64,000 nt of DNA. Origin: Mycobacterium sp. URHD0025 (GTDB taxonomy: Bacteria; Actinomycetota; Actinomycetes; Mycobacteriales; Mycobacteriaceae). Under the pieces are notes generated by a model. It saw nothing but the letters and a program-made list of their open reading frames with translations. It was not told the DNA's origin and did no database searches. The DNA lies in contig NZ_AUEQ01000016.1 in assembly GCF_000426065.1 (NCBI RefSeq), positions 141,922-205,921 on the forward strand, in the 5' to 3' direction. A program made the position numbers and the translations under genes. Positions 41,431-50,023 of the stretch are shown here, in pieces; position 1 is the stretch's first letter, and every line of letters starts with the position of its first letter.

Positions 41431-43098
41431 TCAGCTCGAGTTGGCGTCCGAGGCGGACTGCGCCAGCTCGGTCAGCAGGGGCGGGATGTCCATCCGGCCG
41501 AGCATCACCTCGACGAACACCATGTGATCCGGTGTGGCCGCGGCTTTCGTCAGGGCATCGTCGAGCTCGCCGAAGGTGCTGACCCGGAACGTGAGTGCAT
41601 CGGGGACGCCGAGGGCTGCGGGCAGCTCGGTCCAGCGCCATCCGGCGATGTCGTTGTATTCGGCTGTGATGCCGTGGATTGCGCGTTCCACGGTGTAGCC
41701 GTCATTGTTGACGACGACCACAACGGGCGCCAAGCCCTCGCGGCCGAACGCGCCGAGCTCCTGGATGGTCAGCTGGGCGGCGCCGTCGCCGATCAGCAGC
41801 ACCGTGCGGCGTCGGCGATCGGCGAGCCCGGCCCCGAGAGCGGCCGGCAGTGTGTAGCCGATGGAGCCCCACAGGGGCTGACCGATGAACGTCACCCCCG
41901 AGGGCAATCGGTGTCCGGCCATCCCGTAGAACGACGTGCCCTGATCGGCAAGCACCACGTTGCCCGGGGTCAGCGCTTGGGAAAGCCTGTCCCACAGAGC
42001 TTCCTGGGTCAGCGCGGTGTCGCGGCCCGGTGGGTCGACGGGATGCCGCGCCGGTAGCGGGGGCAGCGCCGGTGAGGTGATACCGCGCTCGGTGAGGATG
42101 GCGGTGAGGGCGTCGAGTGCGGCTGCCATGTCCAGTGGGGCGTAGACCTGTCCGGCCACCACACTCTGGTTGACGCCGATGTCGATGGTGCGCGCCGGGT
42201 CGATGCGCTGGCTGAAGAATCCGCTGACCATGTCGGTGAACAACACGCCCGCGGTCACCAGCACCGGCGCGTCCTCGATCGCCTCGCGCACCGAATCCTC
42301 GCTGGCCGCACCGGCATAGATGCCCAGGTAGTTCGGTGAGCTCTCGTCGACCAGGCTCTTGCCCCACATCAGGGTGGCGTGGCCGACGGTGTCGGCGGCC
42401 AGCAGCGCGCTGAGTTCCTCGACGCAGCCCAGCCGGTGCACCAGGAAATCGGCGAGCACGGTCAGCCGGTGCTTCCCGATCAGCTCGGCGGCCGCGGCGG
42501 TGAACATCGACAGCGCCCGCGGACTCGTGCCGCCGGTGTAGCGGGGCAGCGGCGCGGCGGGGGGTTCGGTGGGAAACCGGGCCACATCGGTGGCGATCAA
42601 CAGGTAGCCGGGCCGCTTCTGCTCGCGGACCTCTGAGAGCACCCGGTCGATCTCACGTGTCGCCGTCGCGGGAGCCAGATTGGCCTGGGCGCAAGTGATT
42701 TCGCGGCTGATCCGCAGGAAGTGCTCGAAGTCGCCGTCACCGAGGGTGTGATGCACGATCCGGCGCGCGCCCTGGGAATCCTTGGACGGCGCGCCGACGA
42801 TGTGTACCACCGGCACATGCTCGGCGTAACTTCCCGCGATCGCGTTGGCCGCCGACAGTTCGCCGACCCCGAACGTGGTGACCAGTGCGGCCATGCCACG
42901 CAGCCGGCCGTAGCCGTCGGCGGCGTAGCCGGCGTTGAGTTCGTTGGCGCCGCCGACCCACCGCAGGGTCGGGTGGGCCAGGACGTGGTCGAGGAACTCC
43001 AGCTGATAATCGCCGGGGACGCCGAAGACCTCGGTGACGCCGAGCTCTGCGAGCCGGTCGAGCAGATAGTCGCCGACGGTGTAGGGGTTTTCGCTCAT
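41431..43098 (-). CDS. kdc: Thiamine-diphosphate-dependent alpha-keto acid decarboxylase
   Basis: A 555-residue enzyme with N-terminal pyrimidine-binding (GVPGDYQLEFLDHV, the catalytic Glu region), central, and C-terminal PP domains. The ThDP motif begins at GDGAAQLTIQELG and ends in VVVNNDGYTVERAI. Similar to Rv0853c, a broad alpha-keto acid decarboxylase (branched-chain and aromatic keto acids). Divergent from the CoA-transferase gene with 17 bases between starts. Confidence 0.92.
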   Translation of the reverse strand: MSENPYTVGDYLLDRLAELGVTEVFGVPGDYQLEFLDHVLAHPTLRWVGGANELNAGYAADGYGRLRGMAALVTTFGVGELSAANAIAGSYAEHVPVVHIVGAPSKDSQGARRIVHHTLGDGDFEHFLRISREITCAQANLAPATATREIDRVLSEVREQKRPGYLLIATDVARFPTEPPAAPLPRYTGGTSPRALSMFTAAAAELIGKHRLTVLADFLVHRLGCVEELSALLAADTVGHATLMWGKSLVDESSPNYLGIYAGAASEDSVREAIEDAPVLVTAGVLFTDMVSGFFSQRIDPARTIDIGVNQSVVAGQVYAPLDMAAALDALTAILTERGITSPALPPLPARHPVDPPGRDTALTQEALWDRLSQALTPGNVVLADQGTSFYGMAGHRLPSGVTFIGQPLWGSIGYTLPAALGAGLADRRRRTVLLIGDGAAQLTIQELGAFGREGLAPVVVVVNNDGYTVERAIHGITAEYNDIAGWRWTELPAALGVPDALTFRVSTFGELDDALTKAAATPDHMVFVEVMLGRMDIPPLLTELAQSASDANSS

Positions 43099-43115
43099 CC
43101 TTTAGTGTGCCTCGC

Positions 43116-44198
43116 ATGACCAATACCGGACCGCTCGCCGGAGTGCGAGTTATCGAACTCGGCGGCATCGGCCCCGGGCCACATGCCGCGATGATGCTGT
43201 CGGACCTGGGCGCCGACGTGGTGCGGGTGCGCCGACCGGGTGGGCTGACCATGCCGGCCGAGAACGTCGACCTGCTGCACCGGGGCAAGCGCATCGTGGA
43301 CCTCGACGTCAAGGCCGAGCCGGGCAAGCTGCTGGATCTGGTCGCCAAGGCCGATGTGCTCTTGGACTGCTTCCGGCCCGGAACCTGCGAGCGCCTCGGC
43401 ATCGGTCCGGCCGAGTGCGAGGCCGTCAACCCGCGGTTGATCTTCGCAAGGATCACCGGCTGGGGCCAGGACGGTCCGCTGGCCACCACCGCCGGTCACG
43501 ACATCAACTACTTGTCGCAGACGGGCGCCCTCTCGGCGATCGGCTATCGCGACCGCCCGCCGGTGGCGCCGCTCAACCTCGTCGCGGATTTCGGTGGCGG
43601 CTCGATGCTCGTCGTCATCGGCATCGTCACCGCGCTGTATGAGCGGGAGCGCTCCGGTAAGGGGCAGGTGATCGATGCCGCGATGGTCGACGGCGTCAGC
43701 ATGCTGTCGCAGATGATGTGGACCATGCGGGCCACCGGATCGTTGCGCGATGAACGCGAGTCGTTCCTGCTCGACGGCGGTGCCCCGTATTACCGGACCT
43801 ACGAGACCTCTGACGGCGGTTACATGGCGGTCGGGTCGATCGAGCCGCAGTTCTTCGCACAGTTGGTCGCCGGTCTCGGCCTGGACCCCGGCGAGATTCC
43901 GGGCCAGTTCGAGCTGACCCGCTACGACGAGATGCGGGCCATCTTCACCGAGCGCTTCGCCACCAAGACGCGCGACGAATGGACGGAGATCTTCTCGGGC
44001 ACCGATGCCTGCGTGACACCGGTGCTCACCTGGGGCGAGGCCGCCAAGAGTGAGCATCTACGGGACCGGTCGACACTGATCACCGTGGACGGCGTCGAGC
44101 AGGCCGCCCCGGCTCCGCGGTTCTCCCGGACGTCGCCGGCGGCACCCGGACGGCCACCGCAGTCGAGCACCGACATCGCCGACATCGGCTGGACCTGA
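43116..44198 (+). CDS. CaiB/BaiF CoA-transferase family (alpha-methylacyl-CoA racemase-like, Far)
   Basis: A 360-residue protein. GVRVIELGGIGPGPHAAMML and DLGADVVRVRRPGG open the family III fold, and GHDINYLSQTGALSAIGYRD plus GGSMLVVIGIVTALYERERS are characteristic of alpha-methylacyl-CoA racemases, with the catalytic His-Asp in the GHDINY region. Matches Rv0855 (far). Likely epimerises 2-methylacyl-CoAs for beta-oxidation of branched lipids. ATG 43116 is chosen over an upstream GTG. Confidence 0.9.
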   Translation: MTNTGPLAGVRVIELGGIGPGPHAAMMLSDLGADVVRVRRPGGLTMPAENVDLLHRGKRIVDLDVKAEPGKLLDLVAKADVLLDCFRPGTCERLGIGPAECEAVNPRLIFARITGWGQDGPLATTAGHDINYLSQTGALSAIGYRDRPPVAPLNLVADFGGGSMLVVIGIVTALYERERSGKGQVIDAAMVDGVSMLSQMMWTMRATGSLRDERESFLLDGGAPYYRTYETSDGGYMAVGSIEPQFFAQLVAGLGLDPGEIPGQFELTRYDEMRAIFTERFATKTRDEWTEIFSGTDACVTPVLTWGEAAKSEHLRDRSTLITVDGVEQAAPAPRFSRTSPAAPGRPPQSSTDIADIGWT

Positions 44199-44208
44199 CG
44201 GGCAGCTG

Positions 44209-44225
44209 AGGTCTTTGGTCCCTGG
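44209..44225 (+). promoter_or_regulatory. Weak DosR-box-like sequence before the usp genes
   Basis: AGGTCTTTGGTCCCTGG matches part of the DosR consensus (CTTTNGKCC intact, left half poor) 33 bases before the usp start. Usp genes are often in the DosR regulon. Only suggestive. Confidence 0.25.
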
Positions 44226-44257
44226 CCATTGCGATCCACAGCGGCCACGATGAAGGT

Positions 44258-45163
44258 GTGACTTCCTCGAACGCACCCGTAGTGGTTGGAATCGACGGCA
44301 GCGATGGCGCGCTCGCTGCGGCCCGTTGGGCAGGCGCGGTTGCGTCGCGCTTCGGCGCACCGCTGCGCATCGTGCACGCTTTGCCGTCCGTCGGCCGCAA
44401 CCTGACCCAGACCGCGGCTGCGTTTACCGCAGCGATGATGTCGTATCAGCGCGACATGGCCGACGCCTTCCTCAAGGCCGCTGAGGAGGCCGTGCGGGGT
44501 GATCACCCCGAGCTGTCGGTGTCCACGGTGTCGTTCAACGAACCCGCCGACCAGGTGCTGATCGACGCCGGTGCCGGCGCGCGTCTCGTTGTCCTCGGCG
44601 GCAAGAAGGTCACGCCGGCCGCGGCGCTGCTGCTCGGATCGACGGCGCTGTCGGTAGCCACCCGGGCCGCGTGCCCGGTGGTGGCCTTCCGTGGGGACCG
44701 GGTCGTACCGGGGGACGGCCCTGTCGTGGTCGGTGTCGACGACAGTCCCGCCGCGCAGGTCGCGCTGGCGACGGCATTCGAGTTCGCCGATCAGTTCGGG
44801 CTGGCGGTCAATGCTGTGCGCTCGTTGTCGTTGGCCGCACCGGCCGAGACGGGTGTCACCATCCCCCTGCTGATCGACTGGGATGGCGTGGAGTCCGCCG
44901 AACTGGCCGACCTCACCGAGACCGTCGACGTCCACAACAAACGTCACCCAAGCATCGAGGCCAAGTGTTTCATCGAGCCGGACTCGCCCGGCAAGGCGCT
45001 GCTGAAACACGTCGCCGACTCAGGGCTCGTGGTGGTCGGCTCCAGGGGTCGCAACGCACTGGCCGGTGTGCTGCTGGGTTCGACCAGCCTGAACCTCCTG
45101 CACCACAGCCCCGTGCCGGTGATCATCTGTCGCGCTGCACCAGAAGGAGATTCGGATGAGTGA
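44258..45163 (+). CDS. Universal stress protein, tandem Usp domains
   Basis: A 301-residue protein with two Usp domains (about 1-145 and 155-295). ATP-binding glycine motifs are seen as VVGIDGSDGALAAARWA and GSTALSVATRAACPVV in domain 1, and VVVGVDDSPAAQVALATA with VVGSRGRNALAGVLLGSTS in domain 2. GTG start. Its end overlaps the next usp gene by eight bases. Such proteins mediate dormancy and hypoxia responses in mycobacteria. Confidence 0.93.
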   Translation: MTSSNAPVVVGIDGSDGALAAARWAGAVASRFGAPLRIVHALPSVGRNLTQTAAAFTAAMMSYQRDMADAFLKAAEEAVRGDHPELSVSTVSFNEPADQVLIDAGAGARLVVLGGKKVTPAAALLLGSTALSVATRAACPVVAFRGDRVVPGDGPVVVGVDDSPAAQVALATAFEFADQFGLAVNAVRSLSLAAPAETGVTIPLLIDWDGVESAELADLTETVDVHNKRHPSIEAKCFIEPDSPGKALLKHVADSGLVVVGSRGRNALAGVLLGSTSLNLLHHSPVPVIICRAAPEGDSDE

Positions 45164-46028
45164 TCACGACGTCCGGCACGGCATCGTCGTCGGAGTTGAC
45201 GGATCGCCGTCCTCAGACGCAGCGGTCGCCTGGGCGGCGCGCGAAGCCGTGCTGCGGGGTGTCGGGCTCACACTGGTGCACGCGCTCCCGGGTGCCGCGT
45301 CACCCGTTTGGCTGGATGTTGCGTTGCCGCAGGACTATTGGGACTACCAGGATCAGCAGGGCCAGGCGGTGCTCGATGCCGCGCGCCGCGTCGCCGTCAC
45401 CACCATTGCCGGGCAGCAGGAACCCCGCATCATCGCGAAAGCGGTTCCCGGGCACGCGGTTGCCACGCTCATCGAATACTCACGACAGGCCGATCTGGTG
45501 GTCGTGGGCTCTCGCGGTCTTAGCAAATGGGGGCGCCGCCTGCTCGGATCGGTCAGCTCGAGTATCGCCGCGCATGCCCACGGACCGGTCGCTGTGATCC
45601 CTGACAACGACTATTCGTCGGAGGGGCCCGTGGTGGTCGGGGTCGACGGATCACGTGCCTCCGAATTCGCCACAGAGATCGCGTTCGACGCGGCGTCACG
45701 CCGCGGTGTGGAGCTCGTGGTGGTGCACACCTGGACGGATCTGAACTTCGAGTTTCCCGACGTGAAGTGGGAAGACCTGAGTGCCGAAGCTGAGCGTGCG
45801 CTTGCTGAGCAACTGGCCGGATGGTGCGAGCGGTATCCCGATGTGGTGGTGCGGCGCGTGGTCATGCCCGACAAGCCCGCCCGGCAATTGCTGTCCCAGG
45901 CGGAAACCGCACAGCTCGTGGTGGTCGGCAATCGTGGACGCGGCGGATTCACCGGATTGCTCCTCGGCTCGGTCAGTTCCGCGGTCGTCAATTCCTCCAC
46001 GACACCGGTGATCGTCGCGCGAAGCTGA
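45156..46028 (+). CDS. Universal stress protein, tandem Usp domains
   Basis: A 290-residue second tandem-domain Usp, translationally coupled to the first. Motifs include IVVGVDGSPSSDAAVAWAAR, VVGSRGLSKWGRRLLGSVSS, VVVGVDGSRASEFATEIAFD and VVGNRGRGGFTGLLLGSVSS, all with intact ATP-binding glycines. The two proteins may form heterodimers. Confidence 0.94.
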   Translation: MSDHDVRHGIVVGVDGSPSSDAAVAWAAREAVLRGVGLTLVHALPGAASPVWLDVALPQDYWDYQDQQGQAVLDAARRVAVTTIAGQQEPRIIAKAVPGHAVATLIEYSRQADLVVVGSRGLSKWGRRLLGSVSSSIAAHAHGPVAVIPDNDYSSEGPVVVGVDGSRASEFATEIAFDAASRRGVELVVVHTWTDLNFEFPDVKWEDLSAEAERALAEQLAGWCERYPDVVVRRVVMPDKPARQLLSQAETAQLVVVGNRGRGGFTGLLLGSVSSAVVNSSTTPVIVARS

Positions 46029-46103
46029 GCTCAGCCCTTCCAGGGTTTGCTGTCGGAGCCCAAATGCCGACCTTTGGCGGCCCGGGTCGCTACATTCGGT
46101 CAT

Positions 46104-46547
46104 ATGGCCGTGCGGGCATCACGCGAGGAGGTCTTCGAGGCCTCGCCGGAGGCGATCATGGAGGTGCTCGCCGATGTCGACGCGCTGCCGTCCTGGTCTG
46201 CGCTGCATCGCCGCGTCAAGGTGATCGACCGCTATCCCGACGGGAAGCCCCACCACGTCAGGGCGACCATGCGGTTGCTGGGCATCACCGACAAAGAGCT
46301 GCTCGAATTTCATTGGGGCGACCATTGGATGGTGTGGGATGCCGAGCCCAACATGCAGCAGCGCGGGCAGCACGTCGAGTACAACCTGACGCCAGAGGTG
46401 GACAAGACCCGGGTGCGGTTCGACGTCATCGTCGACCTCGCGATGCCGATCCCCGAATTCCTCGTCAAGCGCGCACGGACACTCGTCCTCGACGTGGCCA
46501 TCGAGCGGTTGCGTCAGCGCGTCATGAGCCGTTCGCGGCGCCGGTGA
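46104..46547 (+). CDS. SRPBCC-family protein
   Basis: A 147-residue START-like protein paralogous to that at 40.99 kb: REEVFEASPEAIMEVLADVD, LPSWSALHRRVKVIDRYPDG, and LLGITDKELLEFHWGDHW. Matches the Rv0857 place. ATG 46104 is chosen over an upstream in-frame TTG-type start. Ligand unknown. Confidence 0.88.
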   Translation: MAVRASREEVFEASPEAIMEVLADVDALPSWSALHRRVKVIDRYPDGKPHHVRATMRLLGITDKELLEFHWGDHWMVWDAEPNMQQRGQHVEYNLTPEVDKTRVRFDVIVDLAMPIPEFLVKRARTLVLDVAIERLRQRVMSRSRRR

Positions 46548-46641
46548 TCGTCGCGCCGCCGAATCCTTCTGGCTTGTCGCCGGTATGGCGCAGCGTGAGC
46601 AGAACGGAATAGCCCGGGGTGGCGGGTCGGTTGGTGCCGGT

Positions 46642-47559
46642 ATGCCGACCGGAGTCATCCTCGCCCTGAACCCGTCCGCCCCCAATGTCGTCGACGCCGC
46701 GATCTCGCAGGCCCGCACCGCGTATGCGGCCGGCGTCCGCCAGATTTGGATTGCCCAGCAATTCGACGTCGACGCCATCACCCTGGCCGCGTTGATCGGG
46801 TCCGCCGTGCCGGGTCTCGGCGTCGGCACGTCGGTGGTGCCGCTCAACCCCCGGCACCCACTGGTGGTGGCGTCCGCCGCGCAGACCGCGCAGGCCGGCA
46901 CGCACGGGAACTTCATACTGGGTCTCGGCCTCGGTTCGCATGCACCCGAGCACCAGGCGTTCGGCACGGTGTGGCCCGACCCGGTGGGCCGGCTACGGGA
47001 GCACCTCGAAGTGCTCCGCGCGATCTTCCACGATGGTGCGGTCGACTTCCACGGTGCTGAGTTCACCGCGAGCCCGGAGTGGCCCGTGCACGTCGCCGGT
47101 GGTGCACCGGTCCCGGTGTACGTCGCTGCGATGGGGCCGAAAGCCCTTCGCGTGACCGGTGAATTGGCCGACGGGACACTGCCTTACCTCGCCGGGCCGC
47201 GAACGGTGGGGGAGTTCATCGTGCCGACGATCTCCTCGGCGGCCTCAGCCGCGGGCCGGCCGCAACCGAAGGTGGTGGCCATGGTGCCGGTACTGGTCGA
47301 CGACGATGCCGACGCGGCCCGTGCCACGGCGGCCGAACAGCTGGCGTTCTACGGGACCATCCCCTCATACCAGAAAGTGATTGCCCGCGAACAGGTTTCC
47401 AGTGTCGCTGAGCTGGCTGCGGTCGGGACGGCGGCGCAGGTTCGCGCACAGTTGCAGCGGTATCTCGACGCCGGCGCAACGGATGTGGCGCTGAGCCCGA
47501 TCCGGACCGAGCCGGAGGATCTGGCCGCGCTGTGGGCGGTGGCCGCCACGCTGCCCTAG
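46642..47559 (+). CDS. LLM-class F420-dependent oxidoreductase
   Basis: A 305-residue luciferase-like TIM-barrel protein. QARTAYAAGVRQIWIAQQFD, PGLGVGTSVVPLNPRHPLVV, GNFILGLGLGSHAPE and PVYVAAMGPKALRVTGELAD are family motifs. Mycobacteria use coenzyme F420 with most such enzymes. It is convergent with, and overlaps by four bases, the membrane sensor gene. Substrate unknown. Confidence 0.9.
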   Translation: MPTGVILALNPSAPNVVDAAISQARTAYAAGVRQIWIAQQFDVDAITLAALIGSAVPGLGVGTSVVPLNPRHPLVVASAAQTAQAGTHGNFILGLGLGSHAPEHQAFGTVWPDPVGRLREHLEVLRAIFHDGAVDFHGAEFTASPEWPVHVAGGAPVPVYVAAMGPKALRVTGELADGTLPYLAGPRTVGEFIVPTISSAASAAGRPQPKVVAMVPVLVDDDADAARATAAEQLAFYGTIPSYQKVIAREQVSSVAELAAVGTAAQVRAQLQRYLDAGATDVALSPIRTEPEDLAALWAVAATLP

Positions 47560-49073
47560 TAGTCGGTGGGAATGCGGTCGCGCATCGCGTAGGCGACGGC
47601 GACGGCCAATGACGGCTGCTTGGTGCCGCAGACCTCCACTCCGACGACGATATTGGACTTGGCGGCCAGCGCTTGGGTGCAATCCGGGGCCGCGCTCGAC
47701 GATGCCGAATCAGGCATGGACAGAATGCGCTCCTGTACTCCCAGGGTTCCGAGGGTGCGGGGCTGCGCCTCGCCGCGGCGGTTCACCGAGGCGACCTTGC
47801 CCGTGCAATCGTTCCAGCGGTCCAGAGCCCCGGCCATGAATTCCTCTGCCTGGGTCGGGTTGGCGAAACTCATGGCCCGTTGGCGTATCCATGCGCCGTC
47901 GCCGGTGAACTCACGTTCGCGAGCATCCGGTGTTTTCGCCAGATAATTCTCGGGGGCACAGTCTTTGGGCGCTGAGGTGTTGTCGCGGGCAGGCGTGATC
48001 GTGTCGGGGCCGGTGACGGTGAGGCGGCCCGCGCCCACGAGCGACTGGGTGGTCTCGGGGCTGAGCAAGACGGATTCGAGGTCGGACGGCTGGAAGACCC
48101 GCACCACCTCAGGACATTGCCAGTACGGGTCGACGGTGCCGCCTTTTGCCACCGGGGTCGAGTTCATGACGCCCGTGATGCGGTGCGAGGCATCGGGTGT
48201 CACCGTGATGGCGTAGCCGTTCTCGCGCGACCATCGAGCCGGCACCAGCACATAATGACCGCCGTGCGCTTCGAGGACACGCAGGCATTGGTAGCGGTAG
48301 ACCGGCGCAGCAGGCGGACCCTCGGCGGGCAGTACCGATTTCTTGACGAGGGAGCCCGGAATGCCCAGTACCTCGGTGGTGTCGAGTTGCACCGCGGTGT
48401 AATCGCCGTCGGCGGCCCACAGCCCGCCCGCGGTGAAGGCCGCGTCGCGCTTGCCCTGATCGGATGCGTAGATCTTCGTGACCCAGAACAAGGCCCCGAC
48501 GATGGTTATCACCGCGAGCACGAGCATTGTTCGCTCGGCAATCTTGGGTAGTCGACCCAGGCCGCCGACGCCGCCGGTGAGCGCCAGCACCGAATAACCT
48601 GCGGCGAGCAGTGCGATGCCCGCCACGATCAGTCCCGCCATATAGATCGGGGGAGCACCTTCGATGACCCAGTTGATCATGCTGTACTCGGACGTCAGCC
48701 AGACAACGGCGACAATCAACCCCGCTGCTCCCACGGCCGCGGACAGCCATGCGATGGTGCGTAGCAACGGGATTCGACGGTTAGACGCCGCCCAACGCCG
48801 AACCCCCACCGTCAGAGCCACGAGCAATGCCATCACGATGAGTACGCGAAAGGCGGCGAAGAAGAACACCCTGATGGTGGTGACCGCGTAGTCGGACGAG
48901 GTGTACCCCAGCGTCGACGGATCGACACCGAAGTAGTGCAGTCGGTCGTGGATGAACAGCAGACCGTAGAAGTAGCACAATCCGGTGATCAGCGATGTCG
49001 GTGCCACGACCAACGCCGCCAGGCTCAGCCATCGTTCGGCGGACTGGGTGAGTGACTTGGTCTCGTCGCTCAC
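47556..49073 (-). CDS. Five-helix membrane protein with extracellular sensor-like domain
   Basis: A 505-residue protein. About five helices lie in residues 15-205, then a ~300-residue external domain with conserved cysteine pairs (VYRYQCLRVL, YWQCPEVV, KDCAPENY, RWNDCTGK, APDCTQAL, GVEVCGTKQ). The last part resembles the PknH-type extracellular sensor fold. It is coupled by ATGA to an upstream Thr-rich lipoprotein. The ligand is unknown. Confidence 0.7.
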   Translation of the reverse strand: MSDETKSLTQSAERWLSLAALVVAPTSLITGLCYFYGLLFIHDRLHYFGVDPSTLGYTSSDYAVTTIRVFFFAAFRVLIVMALLVALTVGVRRWAASNRRIPLLRTIAWLSAAVGAAGLIVAVVWLTSEYSMINWVIEGAPPIYMAGLIVAGIALLAAGYSVLALTGGVGGLGRLPKIAERTMLVLAVITIVGALFWVTKIYASDQGKRDAAFTAGGLWAADGDYTAVQLDTTEVLGIPGSLVKKSVLPAEGPPAAPVYRYQCLRVLEAHGGHYVLVPARWSRENGYAITVTPDASHRITGVMNSTPVAKGGTVDPYWQCPEVVRVFQPSDLESVLLSPETTQSLVGAGRLTVTGPDTITPARDNTSAPKDCAPENYLAKTPDAREREFTGDGAWIRQRAMSFANPTQAEEFMAGALDRWNDCTGKVASVNRRGEAQPRTLGTLGVQERILSMPDSASSSAAPDCTQALAAKSNIVVGVEVCGTKQPSLAVAVAYAMRDRIPTDY

Positions 49074-49402
49074 GATGGCGGTGTCGCCGGCGCGGACGGG
49101 CTTGTGGTGGTGGTGGTCGTGGTGATCGTCGTCGTAGTAGTCGTGGGCGCCAGTGTCGTCGTCGTTGGCGGTGTCGTCGTCGGGTGCGTGAACCCCACAC
49201 CCGAGGTCGTCGTCGGATCCGAGTACGCGGTCGTCGTTGTCGTGGTGGTCATCGACGGCAGCGAAACCGTTCCGGTCGTCGGCGTGTGCGACGTCGTCGG
49301 GTCGGTGTTGTCCTGTTGTCCGCTACAGGCCACCGCCAGCGCTGCCGACAACGCAAGGGCCGCGATCCCCGCCGCGCGCCCCACCGTCGATCCGATGTCC
49401 AT
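49070..49402 (-). CDS. Thr-rich lipoprotein
   Basis: A 110-residue secreted lipoprotein. The signal peptide ends in LAVACSG (lipobox with Cys), and the mature part is ~50% Thr in runs such as TTTTTTTAYSDPTTT and PTTTTLAPTTTTTT, closing SPSAPATPPS. Such stretches are typical O-mannosylation sites in mycobacteria. It overlaps the sensor gene by four bases, so the two probably work together at the cell surface. The unusual coding makes the opposite strand read as poly-Val. Confidence 0.8.
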   Translation of the reverse strand: MDIGSTVGRAAGIAALALSAALAVACSGQQDNTDPTTSHTPTTGTVSLPSMTTTTTTTAYSDPTTTSGVGFTHPTTTPPTTTTLAPTTTTTTITTTTTTTSPSAPATPPS

Positions 49403-49642
49403 TACGCCTCCCACCAGTGTCTTTACGATGGTGACAAATGCAACGACATTGCGCGCGAGTATGGGACTACTCGAATCCCGGGCGCCGGGTTGCGACGGTG
49501 GCATACCACTCAATCGCGCGCGGCGTGGCGAAATGGGGCAGCAAAATGTCGCATTCTGCGGTCGATTCTTTACAGGATGACAATGTGCTGCCCCCGGCTG
49601 GGCTGGAAGCATGGCAGGCCACACGCCACGTCCGCCAAAGGG

Positions 49643-50023
49643 GTGAATGCCTTGTCCCGCACGCTTTTCGACAACCATCCGCCACTGGAAGTCGTTGCGC
49701 GCCAGTCGTTACGCGATGTCGCCGCCCCCCGCGCGACGATTCCGGCCTACCGCTCTCCGCGCAATCTGCCACCACCAGCGCTCGACGAATGGAGTTGGCA
49801 GCTGCACGGCCTGTGCCGGGATCATCCGGCGGAGGTGTTCTTCCCCGATGAGGTCCGGGGACGCCAGCTGCGCAGACGGGAGGACGCCGCCAAGGCGATC
49901 TGCCGGGAATGTCCGGTGCTGGCGCGGTGCCGGGCGCACGCCCTGTCCGCTCCCGAGGCCTATGGCATCTGGGGTGCGATGACGGCCAGGGAACGGGCCG
50001 TGGCACTGAGCGACGACGGCTAG
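49643..50023 (+). CDS. WhiB-family Fe-S regulator
   Basis: A 126-residue protein. Four cysteines (LCRDHP, ICRECPVLARC) would hold a 4Fe-4S cluster, and GIWGAMTARERAV is the WhiB turn with a Gly-to-Ala change from the usual GVWGG. LDEWSWQLHGLCR resembles WhiB3-type N-termini. GTG 49643 or TTG 49652 (AAGGGG upstream) may start it. The 240-base gap upstream (49403-49642) serves divergent promoters but shows no clear boxes. Confidence 0.88.
   Translation: MNALSRTLFDNHPPLEVVARQSLRDVAAPRATIPAYRSPRNLPPPALDEWSWQLHGLCRDHPAEVFFPDEVRGRQLRRREDAAKAICRECPVLARCRAHALSAPEAYGIWGAMTARERAVALSDDG

Noticed and set aside
49104..49580. Poly-Val open frame on the plus strand
   Set aside because: It is the reverse reading of the Thr codons of the lipoprotein at 49070-49402, which has a lipobox and coupling to its neighbour.
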